Shown here: in pieces, positions 7,871-16,372 of the stretch
Layout: every line of letters begins with the position of its first letter
Position numbering within the stretch: the stretch's first letter is position 1
Assembly (NCBI GenBank): GCA_963734595.1
Contig: CAVTHV010000026.1
Coordinates: 62,001 to 126,000, forward strand
Direction of reading: 5' to 3'
DNA from: CAKKQX01 sp963734595
GTDB taxonomy: Bacteria; Pseudomonadota; Gammaproteobacteria; Burkholderiales; SG8-41
Length of the DNA: 64,000 bases
Translations under genes and position numbers: made by a program
Notes under the pieces: generated by a model
Told to the model about the DNA's origin: nothing
Seen by the model: the letters and a program-made list of their open reading frames with translations, nothing else
Databases searched by the model: none

Positions 7871-9477
7871 CCGTCGATACCGGATTGAAACACCAGGCCC
7901 GCGTGTTCGCGCAGGGCGTGAAAGCGGATCGCTTTCCAGTTCTCCTGCGCCACTTTCAGTTCGGCGTCGAACGCGACCAGAAACGTCGGCGCCTCCACCG
8001 CGTCGTAGGCGACGCGGTGCGCGTTGAACTCGATGAAGCGCTTCATTTCCTGCGGATCGTCCGAGGTGATCCAGCGCGCGGAGGTGTAGCGTGCGGGAGC
8101 GAGGCGCGCTTCGGCGCCGTACTCATGCCGCAGCCGGTGGGCGACGACGTCGAATTGCAGGCTGCCGGCTGCTCCGAGCAGCAATGCGCCGCCCGCATGC
8201 GGCCGGAAAACCTGGATGGCGCCTTCTTCACCGAGCTGGGCGAGCCCCGAGCGCAGCTGTTTGCTGCGCAGGGGATCCGCGATCTCCACGCTCTGGAAGA
8301 GTTCCGGCGCGAAGAACGGCAGACCGGTGAACTGCAGGTCTTCGCCTTCGGTAAGCGTGTCGCCCAACTGCAGCACGCCGTGGTTGGGGATGCCGATGAT
8401 ATCGCCGGGATAGGCTTCCTCCAGCAGGTCGCGGCGCTGGGACAGGAATGACACCACGCTGTTGGGCCGCAGATCCTTGCCGGTGCGGCAATTTTTGAGG
8501 CGCATGCCGCGCACGAATTTTCCCGAGCAGACGCGGACGAATGCAATGCGGTCGCGGTGCGCCGGATCCATGTTGGCCTGGATCTTGAATACCACGCCTG
8601 AAAATTTGGCCTCGTCCGGCTCGACGACGCGCTGAATGGCGGCGCGCGATCTGGGCGGGGGTGCGAAATCCACCAGTGCATCGAGCACTTCCCGCACGCC
8701 GAAATTGTTGATGGCGGAACCGAAGAACAGCGGCGTTTGCCCGCCGGCGAGGAACAATTCGGCGTCGAATTCCGGCGATACGCCGCACACCAGGCGGCTT
8801 TCCTGAAGCGCGTGGCTATAACGGTCGCCAAAGCGCTGCGCAATCTCGGGATCATCGAGATTCTGGATGATTTCATCATCTCCGGTGACCCGGTCATCGC
8901 CCGGGCGGAACACGCGCATGCGGTTGCTGCGGACATCGATCACGCCGTGAAACTGCTTGCCCATGCCGACCGGCCAGCTGCACGGCACCACCGGCATTTC
9001 CAGCACCCGCTCGATTTCGTCGACGAGGTCCATGGGCTCGCGCACTTCGCGGTCCATTTTGTTGATGAAGGTGATGATCGGCGTTTTGCGGGCGCGGCAC
9101 ACCTGCAGCAGGCGCAGCGTCTGCGGCTCCACGCCGTTGCCCGCGTCGATCACCATGAGCGCGGCGTCCACGGCCGTCAGCACGCGGTAAGTGTCCTCGG
9201 AGAAATCGCGGTGTCCCGGCGTGTCGAGCAGATTGATCACGCAGTCGCGGTACTCCATCTGCATCACCGAACTCGCTACCGAAATGCCGCGCTGCTTCTC
9301 GATTTCCATCCAGTCGGACGTGGCATGGCGGCTCGCCTTGCGCGCCTTGACGCTGCCGGCGATATGAATCGCGCCCGCGAACAGCAGCAGTTTTTCGGTG
9401 AGCGTCGTCTTGCCGGCATCGGGGTGGGAGATGATGGCGAAGGTGCGGCGGCGCCCGACTTCGTTGCCGATGGTCAT
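7867..9477 (-). CDS. prfC: peptide chain release factor 3
   Basis: RF3 is a cytosolic GTPase that recycles RF1/RF2 from the ribosome after peptide release. The frame from ATG 9477 gives 536 residues, close to the family norm of about 529. G motifs are SHPDAGKTTLTEKLL (P-loop), GISVASSVM (switch I), LLDTPGHRDFSEDTYR (switch II, G3) and FINKMDRE (G4), followed by domain II/III sequences. An upstream in-frame extension to 9582 has no family-like sequence and was not used. An AT-rich stretch (9557-9575) 80-100 bases upstream is a plausible promoter but matches the consensus only loosely. Confidence 0.95.
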   Translation of the reverse strand: MTIGNEVGRRRTFAIISHPDAGKTTLTEKLLLFAGAIHIAGSVKARKASRHATSDWMEIEKQRGISVASSVMQMEYRDCVINLLDTPGHRDFSEDTYRVLTAVDAALMVIDAGNGVEPQTLRLLQVCRARKTPIITFINKMDREVREPMDLVDEIERVLEMPVVPCSWPVGMGKQFHGVIDVRSNRMRVFRPGDDRVTGDDEIIQNLDDPEIAQRFGDRYSHALQESRLVCGVSPEFDAELFLAGGQTPLFFGSAINNFGVREVLDALVDFAPPPRSRAAIQRVVEPDEAKFSGVVFKIQANMDPAHRDRIAFVRVCSGKFVRGMRLKNCRTGKDLRPNSVVSFLSQRRDLLEEAYPGDIIGIPNHGVLQLGDTLTEGEDLQFTGLPFFAPELFQSVEIADPLRSKQLRSGLAQLGEEGAIQVFRPHAGGALLLGAAGSLQFDVVAHRLRHEYGAEARLAPARYTSARWITSDDPQEMKRFIEFNAHRVAYDAVEAPTFLVAFDAELKVAQENWKAIRFHALREHAGLVFQSGIDG

Positions 9478-9769
9478 GATTGTCCGGCCTGCGCGCGTTT
9501 CCCGCGGCGCTTGCCGTCGCAGGCGCCGGGTGCATTGGAATGTGATGAGCAACTCATATAATTCATAAATATCGTGAAGCAATGGCGATGATCAAAGGCC
9601 AGGGCTGATCTGAAGCGTAAACCGGCTGGCGGGAAACAAGGGAAGACCGACCGTCATGGCACAGATGCGCCACGCTTCTGAAGCGGGAGGGTGGCCGGGC
9701 GAACGAATGGTGTATGTGGTCTACATCGGAGGGCGGATTCTACGCGTTATCGCCCATAAAATCAACGTG

Positions 9770-9960
9770 CTGCAGCCTCCGACCGTCAATTGGTAATTCC
9801 AAGCTTGTCGCGTCGGCTGCTTGCGCGCCTTCCCGCACCAGCGCTACGCGATACCGGGTCCGGTGGCAGCCTCCGCCAGCTCCATTGGCAATAATGACAT
9901 TATCGCGTCGGCTGCTTGCGCACCTTCCCGCACCAGCGCTACGCGGTACCGGGTCCGGTG
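9770..9960. repeat. tandem duplication, ~95-base unit
   Basis: Two head-to-tail units occupy most of the 460-base gap between prfC and the thioesterase gene. The distal 58 bases (9808-9865 and 9903-9960) differ at only two positions; the proximal halves are more diverged. The second unit covers the stop codon of the thioesterase, and its minus strand keeps an open frame reading YRVALVREGAQAAD in both copies, probably by duplication rather than selection. GCGCACC...GGTGCGC could form a loose stem. The rest of the gap (9478-9769) shows only the prfC upstream region. Confidence 0.75.
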
Positions 9961-10373
9961 CGCACCTTCTCCGCCACCTTGGCGTTGAACCTGGCGGCAT
10001 CGATCACGACGCGCTCGTGCGTGCCTTCCGAAATCGTGTCGATGCCGTCGTGCGCCGACAGCCGGAACGTGAGCTTGCGTCCTTCGATTCTGTCCAGCCT
10101 GACCTCGACCGTGACCGTCAGTCCCGGCGGCGTGGCGGCAAGATGGGTGAAGTTGACTAGGGTGCCCAGCGACTGCTCGCGCGGCCAGTCGAGATGGGGC
10201 CGGATCGCCTCGATGCACGCCCATTCCATGAGGCCCACCAGATAACCCGTTGCCAGCACTTGCGGCATTTGCCGGAACATTTCCGATTCCGGGTAGAGAT
10301 GCGGGACCGTCTTGGAAGGCGGGATCCTGAACTGGAACCGGAAGGTGAGGCCGGGCTGGAGGGTGGCTTTCAT
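9939..10373 (-). CDS. thioesterase family protein (FlK-like hotdog fold)
   Basis: This is a small hotdog-fold protein of the fluoroacetyl-CoA thioesterase-like group, about 144 residues from ATG 10373 (MKATLQPGLTFRFQF). Family-like features are VPHLYPESEMFRQMPQVLAT near residue 25 with the following EWACIEAI helix, then LGTLVNFTHLAATPPGLTV and the final HERVVIDAARFNAKV strand. The substrate is likely an acyl-CoA, but nothing in the context identifies it. The longer upstream frame to 10433 runs through repeat sequence and was rejected. The last codons lie in the tandem duplication. Confidence 0.8.
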   Translation of the reverse strand: MKATLQPGLTFRFQFRIPPSKTVPHLYPESEMFRQMPQVLATGYLVGLMEWACIEAIRPHLDWPREQSLGTLVNFTHLAATPPGLTVTVEVRLDRIEGRKLTFRLSAHDGIDTISEGTHERVVIDAARFNAKVAEKVRTGPGTA

Positions 10374-10487
10374 AAGGGATGAGGATGACCTAAGGGATAG
10401 TCGGTAGTAGGGATGAGGGGGCAGAGTCGGCATTATCGCGCTTTAAGCGTCATCGATCACTTCCCATTACCCACTACCCATCACTCC
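10374..10487. repeat. heptanucleotide-type repeats (GGATGAR and CCCAYTA)
   Basis: Two degenerate repeats flank the gap between the thioesterase and AraC-MGMT genes. GGGATGAGGATG... units occur at 10376-10420. Strict 7-base CCCATTA / CCCACTA / CCCATCA units occur at 10463-10483. The second array provides the TAG stop codon of the MGMT gene. No gene is seen between them. Confidence 0.7.
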
Positions 10488-11366
10488 GCGCCGCTTCCCA
10501 TCCCAGAATCGCCGCCTTGCGCGTTTCGCCCCAGCGATAGCCCCCGAATGCGCCGGATTCGCGGATGACGCGGTGGCACGGAATCAAATAGGCGATGGCG
10601 TTGGCGCCAATGGCACTGCCGACTGCGCGCGCGGCGGTGGGGCGCCCGATTTCCTCCGCGAGATCGCGATAGCTGGTGACATGGCCAAACGGCACTTCGA
10701 GCAATGCGCGCCATACCTGGAGTCTGAAAGTTGGTGCCTTTGACCAGCAGCGCCAGAGATTTCGTTTGCCGCGCCGCCAGCGGGTCGAACATTTGCTTAG
10801 CCACGTCCGCCGTGCCTTGGGTGTCGCGGACGAGGCTCGCCTGCGGCCATTCGTTCCTGCAGCAGCGACGCGGCATCGCCGCCGCGGACGCGATCGACGA
10901 AGCGCACTGCGCATACGCCGCGCGCGGTGGTCGCGATGAGGCACGCGCCGAACGGCGAGTCATGGATGCCGAAGCGGATTTGCAGTCCCGCGCCGCCGCT
11001 GCGGATTTCTCCCGGCGACGCGGCTTCCAGCGTCACGAACAAGTCGTGCAGGCGGCCCGGGCTCGACAGGCCGACATCGGCCGTCAGGTCGAGGATGTTC
11101 GTGGTCCGGGCGAGGCGGGCTTTCGCATGTTCGACCGTCAGGTATTGCAGGAAGCGCTTGGGGCTGACGCCGGCCCAGCGCGTGAACAGCCGCTGGAAGT
11201 GATGTTCCGATAAATGAATATGCCGCGCGATGGCGGCCAGATCGGGCTGGGCCGTGGCGTGGCGCCGCAGATACTCGATTGCCCGCGCGACGCGTTCATA
11301 ATCGCGGGCATTTGAATCGAACGCAGGTGGGGTCTTCACGATCCCGGCCGCTGTGGATTTGATCAT
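10474..11366 (-). CDS. AraC-MGMT fusion, Ada-like alkylation repair protein (two frameshifts)
   Basis: This protein couples an AraC-type DNA-binding domain to an O6-alkylguanine-DNA alkyltransferase. It starts at ATG 11366 (MIKSTAAGIVKTPPAF). The AraC helices span residues ~25-115 (LAAIARHIHLSEHHFQRLF). The alkyltransferase part shows GHVTSYRDLAEEIGRP, the acceptor-cysteine motif IPCHRVIRESG and GGYRWGETRKAAIL. Frames change near 10857 and 10727, and rejoining them gives a continuous protein. It lacks the N-terminal phosphotriester (Cys38) domain of E. coli Ada, so methyl-triester sensing is not expected. The stop codon lies in a 7-base repeat. Confidence 0.85.
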
Positions 11367-11461
11367 GCGGTCAAGGATAAGACGGCCGGGTGACGGGCGC
11401 CACCCGCTTCTTGCTGTCTTTATAAATGGTGCTCGGGAAATAGAGAATAGGGCGGTTCGAA

Positions 11462-11498
11462 ATTCACCGTTTACCATTCACTATTGACTATTTACCGC
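11462..11498 (+). repeat. degenerate heptanucleotide repeat (TTCACYR)
   Basis: Five in-register 7-base units (TTCACCG, TTTACCA, TTCACTA, TTGACTA, TTTACCG) end three bases before the stop codon of the GspE-like gene. It is the clearest example of the heptad family in the window. Confidence 0.8.
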
Positions 11499-11500
11499 TT

Positions 11501-13309
11501 TCAACGCGGCTGCTGCCGCCGGTCGCCGGAGGGCGGCGGCGCGACTTTCATCACTTCGTCGATGGTGGTCAGGCCGGCTGCAATTTTCATCGCGCCGCCG
11601 ATCCTGAGCGGCTTCATGCCTTCCTTGTAGGCCAGGTCGCGCAGCGCTTCGAGATTGGTTTCTGCGGTGATGACTTTGCGCAGCTCGGGGGACATCACCA
11701 TCATTTCGTAAATGCCCATGCGGCCCATGTAGCCGGTCATGCGGCACTCGAGGCAGCCCTTGCCGATATAAGTGGTGTCCCTGGGTTTGGTCGCCTTCCA
11801 TGGCGCGACCAGCGTGTCCCACGCCGAGTCGTCGAGCGCATGCTTCTCCTTGCAATGCGGGCACAGCGTGCGCACCAGGCGCTGCGCCAGCACGCCGAGG
11901 ATGGTCGACTGCAGCAGATAAGGCGGCACGCCGATATCGAGCAGGCGCGTGATCGCCGATGGCGCATCGTTGGTGTGCAGCGTCGACAGCACGAGATGGC
12001 CGGTCAGCGCCGCCTGGATCGCCATGTCGGCGGTTTCGAGGTCGCGGATCTCGCCCACCATGATGATGTCGGGATCCTGGCGCATCAGCGTGCGGATGCC
12101 GCCCGCAAAATCGACGCCGATCGCACTCTGCACCTGCATCTGGTTGAAGGCGGGCTCGATCATCTCGATCGGGTCTTCGACGGTGCAGACGTTGACTTCC
12201 GGCTGCGCGAGCTGCTTGAGAGTGGAATAGAGCGTCGTCGTCTTGCCCGAGCCGGTCGGGCCGGTCACCAGGATGATGCCGTGCGGCTGGTTGGCCAGCT
12301 GGTTCCATTTGCGCTCGTCTTCTTCGGAAAAACCGAGTTCGCGGTAGTCCTTGACCAGGTTCTCGGGATTGAAGATCCGCATCACCAGCTTTTCGCCGAA
12401 CGCGGTCGGCATGGTGGAAAGCCTGAGTTCGACCTCTTCGCCGTTGGGCGTAACCGTCTTCAGCCGCCCGTCCTGCGGCCTGCGCTTTTCGACCACGTCC
12501 ATGCGGCCCAGCACCTTGATGCGGCTGGTCATGGCCCCCATCACCGGCGTCGGAATCTGATAGACCTGGTGCAGCACGCCGTCGATGCGAAAGCGCACGT
12601 TGGAGACGTCGCGCCGCGGCTCGAGGTGGATGTCGCTCGCGCGCTGCTCGAACGCGTAATTGAACAGCCAGTCGCAAATGTGGACGATGTGCTGGTCGTT
12701 GGCGTCGAGCTTGCCGCTCCTGCCCAGCTGCACCAGCTGCTCGAAGTTGGCGATTTCGTTGTAACTGCTCTTGTCCTTGTCGGTTGCGCCCTTGACCGAG
12801 CGCGCCAGGTTGTAGAATTCGACGAGGTAACTCTGGATATCGAGCGGGTTGGCGACGACGCGCTTGATTTCGAGGCGCAGCACCTGCTTCAGCTGGTCTT
12901 CCCACTCGCGCACGTAGGGTTCGCAGGTGGCTATGGTGGCTTCGCGCGTGGTGACGCTTACCGGCAGGATCTTGTAGCTTTCGGCGTAGGCATTCGACAT
13001 CACCTTGGTCACGGTGGCGAAATCGATCTTGAACGGATCGATATGCAGGTAGGGCAGGCCGGACTTTTCCGCCAGCCACTGCGTCAGCGCCTCCAGGTGG
13101 AGCAGCTTTTTCGGCTGGCGCGGATCCTTCCATTTCTGGTCGGCGATTATCACCAGCGGATGGACCGCGGCGCGGCCGAAGCGGCGGTTCTTGAGCAACT
13201 CGTCGGCGGTTTCCTGCGTGACCAGCCGGTCGGCAACGAGGTCGGTCAGAACCTGCTGCAGGTCGAGCCGGCGGTCTGACTGGGGGTTGAACGCTTTCGC
13301 TATGGCCAT
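11501..13309 (-). CDS. GspE/PilB-family secretion ATPase
   Basis: This is a hexameric ATPase of the type II secretion / type IV pilus assembly class, 602 residues. It has an N-terminal MshEN-like region (residues ~1-200), Walker A GPTGSGKTTTLYS, an Asp box, Walker B-containing MRQDPDIIMVGEIRDLETAD, His-box LVLSTLHTNDAPSAI and the zinc-binding CPHC...CLEC tetracysteine motif. It stands alone, with no gspF, pilC or pilin gene nearby, so the assigned machine (pilus, T2SS or an orphan) is open. The upstream region is shared with the divergent amtB control region. Confidence 0.9.
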   Translation of the reverse strand: MAIAKAFNPQSDRRLDLQQVLTDLVADRLVTQETADELLKNRRFGRAAVHPLVIIADQKWKDPRQPKKLLHLEALTQWLAEKSGLPYLHIDPFKIDFATVTKVMSNAYAESYKILPVSVTTREATIATCEPYVREWEDQLKQVLRLEIKRVVANPLDIQSYLVEFYNLARSVKGATDKDKSSYNEIANFEQLVQLGRSGKLDANDQHIVHICDWLFNYAFEQRASDIHLEPRRDVSNVRFRIDGVLHQVYQIPTPVMGAMTSRIKVLGRMDVVEKRRPQDGRLKTVTPNGEEVELRLSTMPTAFGEKLVMRIFNPENLVKDYRELGFSEEDERKWNQLANQPHGIILVTGPTGSGKTTTLYSTLKQLAQPEVNVCTVEDPIEMIEPAFNQMQVQSAIGVDFAGGIRTLMRQDPDIIMVGEIRDLETADMAIQAALTGHLVLSTLHTNDAPSAITRLLDIGVPPYLLQSTILGVLAQRLVRTLCPHCKEKHALDDSAWDTLVAPWKATKPRDTTYIGKGCLECRMTGYMGRMGIYEMMVMSPELRKVITAETNLEALRDLAYKEGMKPLRIGGAMKIAAGLTTIDEVMKVAPPPSGDRRQQPR

Positions 13310-13425
13310 GAGTTGCCTTTCGATTTTTTGACTATAACCGTAACCTGTAAATGTATCAATGGCTTACGGGCAGTACTTCAACGCGACTCTCGATATTGCC
13401 CATGGGGCTCGTGAGAGGGGATAAG

Positions 13426-13442
13426 CGCACCATACTGGTGCT
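13426..13442 (+). promoter_or_regulatory. NtrC-type binding site upstream of amtB
   Basis: GCACC-N4-TGGTGC (13427-13441) is a near-perfect copy of the NtrC consensus TGCACY-N4-RGTGCA. It lies about 120 bases upstream of a sigma54-like promoter, the normal enhancer distance. A weaker half site (TTGGTGC) follows at 13465-13471. This predicts activation of amtB under nitrogen limitation. Confidence 0.75.
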
Positions 13443-13535
13443 TATTTTGAGCAAAATGTTCTATGTTGGTGCGTTTGACGGTAATTTTTCAGGGCAAAAA
13501 ATCAGAAACTGCATTAATTCAGTATGTTATTGTTT

Positions 13536-13551
13536 TGGAATAGATTTTGCT
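13536..13551 (+). promoter_or_regulatory. sigma54 (-24/-12) promoter of amtB
   Basis: TTGGAATAGATTTTGC carries GG at 13537-13538 and GC at 13549-13550, exactly twelve bases apart as required for RpoN promoters. The match to TGGCACG-N4-TTGCW is good at the -12 element and partial at -24. The predicted start near 13562 leaves a ~20-base leader with an AGGGGGAAAC ribosome site. Confidence 0.7.
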
Positions 13552-13582
13552 TTGGTTTAACAGGTTTAATCAAGGGGGAAAC

Positions 13583-14785
13583 ATGGAAACTCTGAAAGTA
13601 AGCAGCGATACGCTATTCATACTGCTGGGCGCCATCATGGTGTTGGCCATGCACTCCGGCTTCGCTTTTCTCGAGCTCGGCACCGTGCGCAAGAAAAACC
13701 AGGTCAACGCGCTGGTCAAGATCCTCTGCGATTTCGCGGTTTCCACGGTCGCTTATTTTTTCATCGGCTACACGGTCGCTTACGGCGTCAATTTCTTCGC
13801 CGGCGCGGAAACCCTTGCCGCAAAAAGCGGTTATGAGCTGACCAAATTTTTCTTCCTGCTCACGTTTGCGGCCGCCGTGCCGGCGATCATCTCCGGCGGC
13901 ATTGCCGAGCGTGCGAAGTTCAATACGCAACTGATGGCGACGGCGCTGATCGTCGGCTTCGTTTATCCGTTTTTCGAAAGCATCGCGTGGAACGACAAGT
14001 ACGGCGTGCAGGCGTGGCTGCAGGCAGCCGCCGGCGCGAAGTTTCATGACTTCGCCGGTTCGGTGGTGGTGCATGCGGTGGGCGGCTGGATCGCCCTGAT
14101 GGCGGTGATGCTGCTCGGCCCGCGTCGCGGGCGCTACAGCAAGGACGGCACGGTCAGCGCGCATCCGCCGTCGAGTATTCCATTTCTGGCGCTCGGTGCC
14201 TGGGTGTTGTCGGTCGGCTGGTTCGGTTTCAACGTGATGTCGGCGCAGACGATCGACAAGATCAGCGGGCTGGTGGCGGTGAATTCGCTGATGGCGATGG
14301 CGGGCGGCATCATCGCCGCGCTGGCGGTCGGCCGCAACGACCCCGGCTTCGTGCACAACGGCCCGCTCGCGGGACTGGTCGCCATTTGCGCCGGCTCCGA
14401 TATCATGCATCCGATCGGTGCGCTCGTGACTGGCGGGGTGGCGGGCGCGCTGTTCGTCTACATGTTTACGCTGACGCAGAACCGCCTGAAAATCGACGAC
14501 GTGCTCGGCGTGTGGCCGCTGCACGGACTGTGCGGCGCCTGGGGCGGCATCGCCGCGGGAATTTTCGGCTTGAAAAGTCTGGGCGGGATCGGCGGCGTGA
14601 CGTTCATGTCCCAACTGCTGGGCACGCTGCTCGGTATCGGTGTCGCGCTCGCCGGGGGCGCGATCGTTTACGGCGCGCTCAAGTCAGTGGTCGGCATCAG
14701 GCTCGACCAGGAGGAGGAGTTCAACGGCTCCGACCTGAGCATCCACAAAATATCGGCGACACCCGAACGCGAATCGGGGTGGTGA
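13583..14785 (+). CDS. amtB: ammonium transporter
   Basis: AmtB is an inner-membrane trimeric channel that takes up ammonium and is normally blocked by a PII protein. The 400-residue product from ATG 13583 has about eleven membrane segments and typical motifs: GAIMVLAMHSGFAFLELG, VPAIISGGIAERAKF, the pore histidine region DFAGSVVVHAVGGW and VWPLHGLCGAWGGIAAGIFG. An AGGGGG ribosome site precedes the start; an upstream in-frame start at 13547 lies over the promoter and was rejected. The gene is single: no glnK adjoins it, and the only PII gene seen is at 28925. NtrC/sigma54 control is indicated upstream. Confidence 0.95.
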   Translation: METLKVSSDTLFILLGAIMVLAMHSGFAFLELGTVRKKNQVNALVKILCDFAVSTVAYFFIGYTVAYGVNFFAGAETLAAKSGYELTKFFFLLTFAAAVPAIISGGIAERAKFNTQLMATALIVGFVYPFFESIAWNDKYGVQAWLQAAAGAKFHDFAGSVVVHAVGGWIALMAVMLLGPRRGRYSKDGTVSAHPPSSIPFLALGAWVLSVGWFGFNVMSAQTIDKISGLVAVNSLMAMAGGIIAALAVGRNDPGFVHNGPLAGLVAICAGSDIMHPIGALVTGGVAGALFVYMFTLTQNRLKIDDVLGVWPLHGLCGAWGGIAAGIFGLKSLGGIGGVTFMSQLLGTLLGIGVALAGGAIVYGALKSVVGIRLDQEEEFNGSDLSIHKISATPERESGW

Positions 14786-14806
14786 GCGAATAAAGCGGGC
14801 AGAACG

Positions 14807-15136
14807 TTACAGGCGGTCGGCGGCCACTTCGCAGTGGCTGCCTGCCCAGTAATAACCGATGACCACGTCGCGGTCATCGAGCTCGACCGTGCTGTCACAG
14901 TACGAGCCGGCGGCCATCGACGGCGCAACTTTCACAGAGACCCCTGCAGCGTCGGTTCTGAAGGTCGCGAGTTTTTTCCCGTCGACCACCCGCCGTTCCG
15001 TGGGGGGGCCCCATTTCTTGATGAGGGTGGCGAGCGGCTGGCCCAGCACTTTGCGCATCTGATCATTCGTCTGTTTCGGAAGGCTTTCGCAACCTGCCAT
15101 CAGCAGCAGGGCAGTCAAAAGTAATGCACGTTTCAT
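14807..15136 (-). CDS. small lipoprotein of unknown function
   Basis: This 109-residue protein has a lipoprotein signal peptide (MKRALLLTALLLMAGCESL, lipobox LMAGC, lipidated Cys ~16). The body contains GQPLATLIKKWGPPTERR and a late YYWAGSHCEVA. The G-x-P...W-G-P-P pattern recalls small outer-membrane lipoproteins with a BamE-like fold, but that is weak. The ATG overlaps the stop of the preceding DUF1499 gene (ATGA), so the two are co-translated. I do not recognise a function. Confidence 0.75.
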   Translation of the reverse strand: MKRALLLTALLLMAGCESLPKQTNDQMRKVLGQPLATLIKKWGPPTERRVVDGKKLATFRTDAAGVSVKVAPSMAAGSYCDSTVELDDRDVVIGYYWAGSHCEVAADRL

Positions 15137-15877
15137 GGTTCCCTGACCTTACCCAGAAATTTACGGATACGCCTGGCGTTGGTGCCGAGGTCGCTGCGGC
15201 CCACGCGCGAAACGGAGCGCACATCGATGCGGCTGCCATCGCCGGCTGGCGTGATGCGGATGACGATATCGTCCTTGAAGCCGAACAGCAGGGTGGTGGC
15301 GGTGGCCTCGATGCGGTTGTCAGCGGGCTCCGCCGCCACGATTTCCCAGCCCATCGCCCGCGCCGTGCTCAATGCGCGGTCGAACGCCGCAGCAGGCGGT
15401 ATTTTCATGACAAGCGGGGCGATATCGGCATAACCCTGTTTCTGCAGTTCGGCGATTTTTTCGCCGCCGTACTCGGCGCTGTTCGGGGCGTTCTTTCGCA
15501 GCGGCAATATCGCCACAAATCGCGGCGGATTGGCGGTGTCCGTGGTGATGTCATGAATGCGCGGCAGCCGTTGGGCCTGGTTGCGCATCGACCACGGCAG
15601 GCCGAAGGTCAGCGCGCCCATCACGACGCCGGCCGCGCCCAGGAGCAGCCAGCGTTTCAGGCCGGCGGTGCCGGCGGCGAGGCACCCGATGAACGAAAGC
15701 ACCATGCCGGCGACGCCGCCCCAGGCTGCCCATTTCAGCAGGGTGAAACCCAGGCGATAATCCCACCATCCCCAGCGATGGCCGAGACCCGCCAGCAGAG
15801 CGACCAAGCGCGCTGGCCAGTGCGATGCCGAAGCCGAATGGCGCGGTCCTCTGCAGCAAATGAATGATATTTTTCAC
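15133..15877 (-). CDS. DUF1499 membrane protein (one frameshift)
   Basis: This is an inner-membrane protein with about three N-terminal hydrophobic segments and a C-terminal DUF1499 domain (RFVAILPLRKNAPNSAEYGG through DIVIRITPAGDGSRIDVRSV and SRVGRSDLGTNARRI). The start is GTG 15877 (KNIIHLLQRTAPFGFGIALA). The frame changes near 15805, where ALASAL joins VALLAGLGHRWGWWDYR, probably a base error. The GSRIDVRSVSRVGRSDLG block is the conserved part of the family. It is translationally coupled to the lipoprotein at 14807-15136. The function of DUF1499 is unknown. Confidence 0.78.
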
Positions 15878-16010
15878 TGGGTTACCGGCAGCCTGGGAAT
15901 GGCTATGTCGATGCTACCGGTAAATATAGCATGGCCGCGGCGCGATGGTCACCGGGCCGGGGGCGCAGTAAAATGGATCGCAGGTCCCGATTCATGGCGG
16001 AGAATCAGCG

Positions 16011-16364
16011 ATGATGCGTGCGAAATATGCAATCGTTTTTGCCGTTGTTGTGCTGTCCGGCGCGGCGATGTCGCAGGCGGCGGCTTCCGAAACCCCGGGC
16101 GCCGCGGTCCGGATCTATGAAGCGGGTGTCCTGGCGCCCTATCGCTACACCGTCATCAAACATCTCTGGGCCGAGTCGTGGCGTTCCGCTTTCTGGGTGC
16201 CGACTCACGAGGAGTCGGGGGATGCGATCGCGGCGCTGCAGGACGAGGCCGCCAGCCTCGGCGCGAACGGGATCGTCAACCTCAATTGTCTCAACGAGCG
16301 CGGCGGCTGGTTTTCCAGCCGGGATGCCTACTTCTGTTACGGTAACGCGATCAAGCTCAAGTAA
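16011..16364 (+). CDS. small exported protein, RcsF/YbjQ-like C-terminal pattern
   Basis: This 117-residue protein has a signal peptide (MMRAKYAIVFAVVVLSGAAMSQAAA). After it come an aromatic-rich middle (YRYTVIKHLWAESWRSAFW) and a C-terminal segment, LQDEAASLGANGIVNLNC...YFCYGNAIKLK. Repeated alanines before LGANGIVNL and two later cysteines resemble the compact RcsF/YbjQ fold, in which a disulphide closes the domain. That is a pattern match only. ATG 16014 is an equally possible start. It converges on the MaoC-family gene with 8 bases between the stops. Confidence 0.65.
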   Translation: MMRAKYAIVFAVVVLSGAAMSQAAASETPGAAVRIYEAGVLAPYRYTVIKHLWAESWRSAFWVPTHEESGDAIAALQDEAASLGANGIVNLNCLNERGGWFSSRDAYFCYGNAIKLK

Positions 16365-16372
16365 CATCCGCA

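Noticed and set aside
9844..10224. Alternative minus-strand frame continuing from the thioesterase into HRTRYRVALVREGAQAAD
   Set aside because: It uses the wrong frame for the hotdog domain and arises from the 95-base duplication; no start or ribosome site supports it.
11840..13279. A 479-codon plus-strand frame opposite the GspE-like gene
   Set aside because: The minus-strand frame carries all GspE motifs; the opposite frame is an antisense shadow with no recognisable protein.
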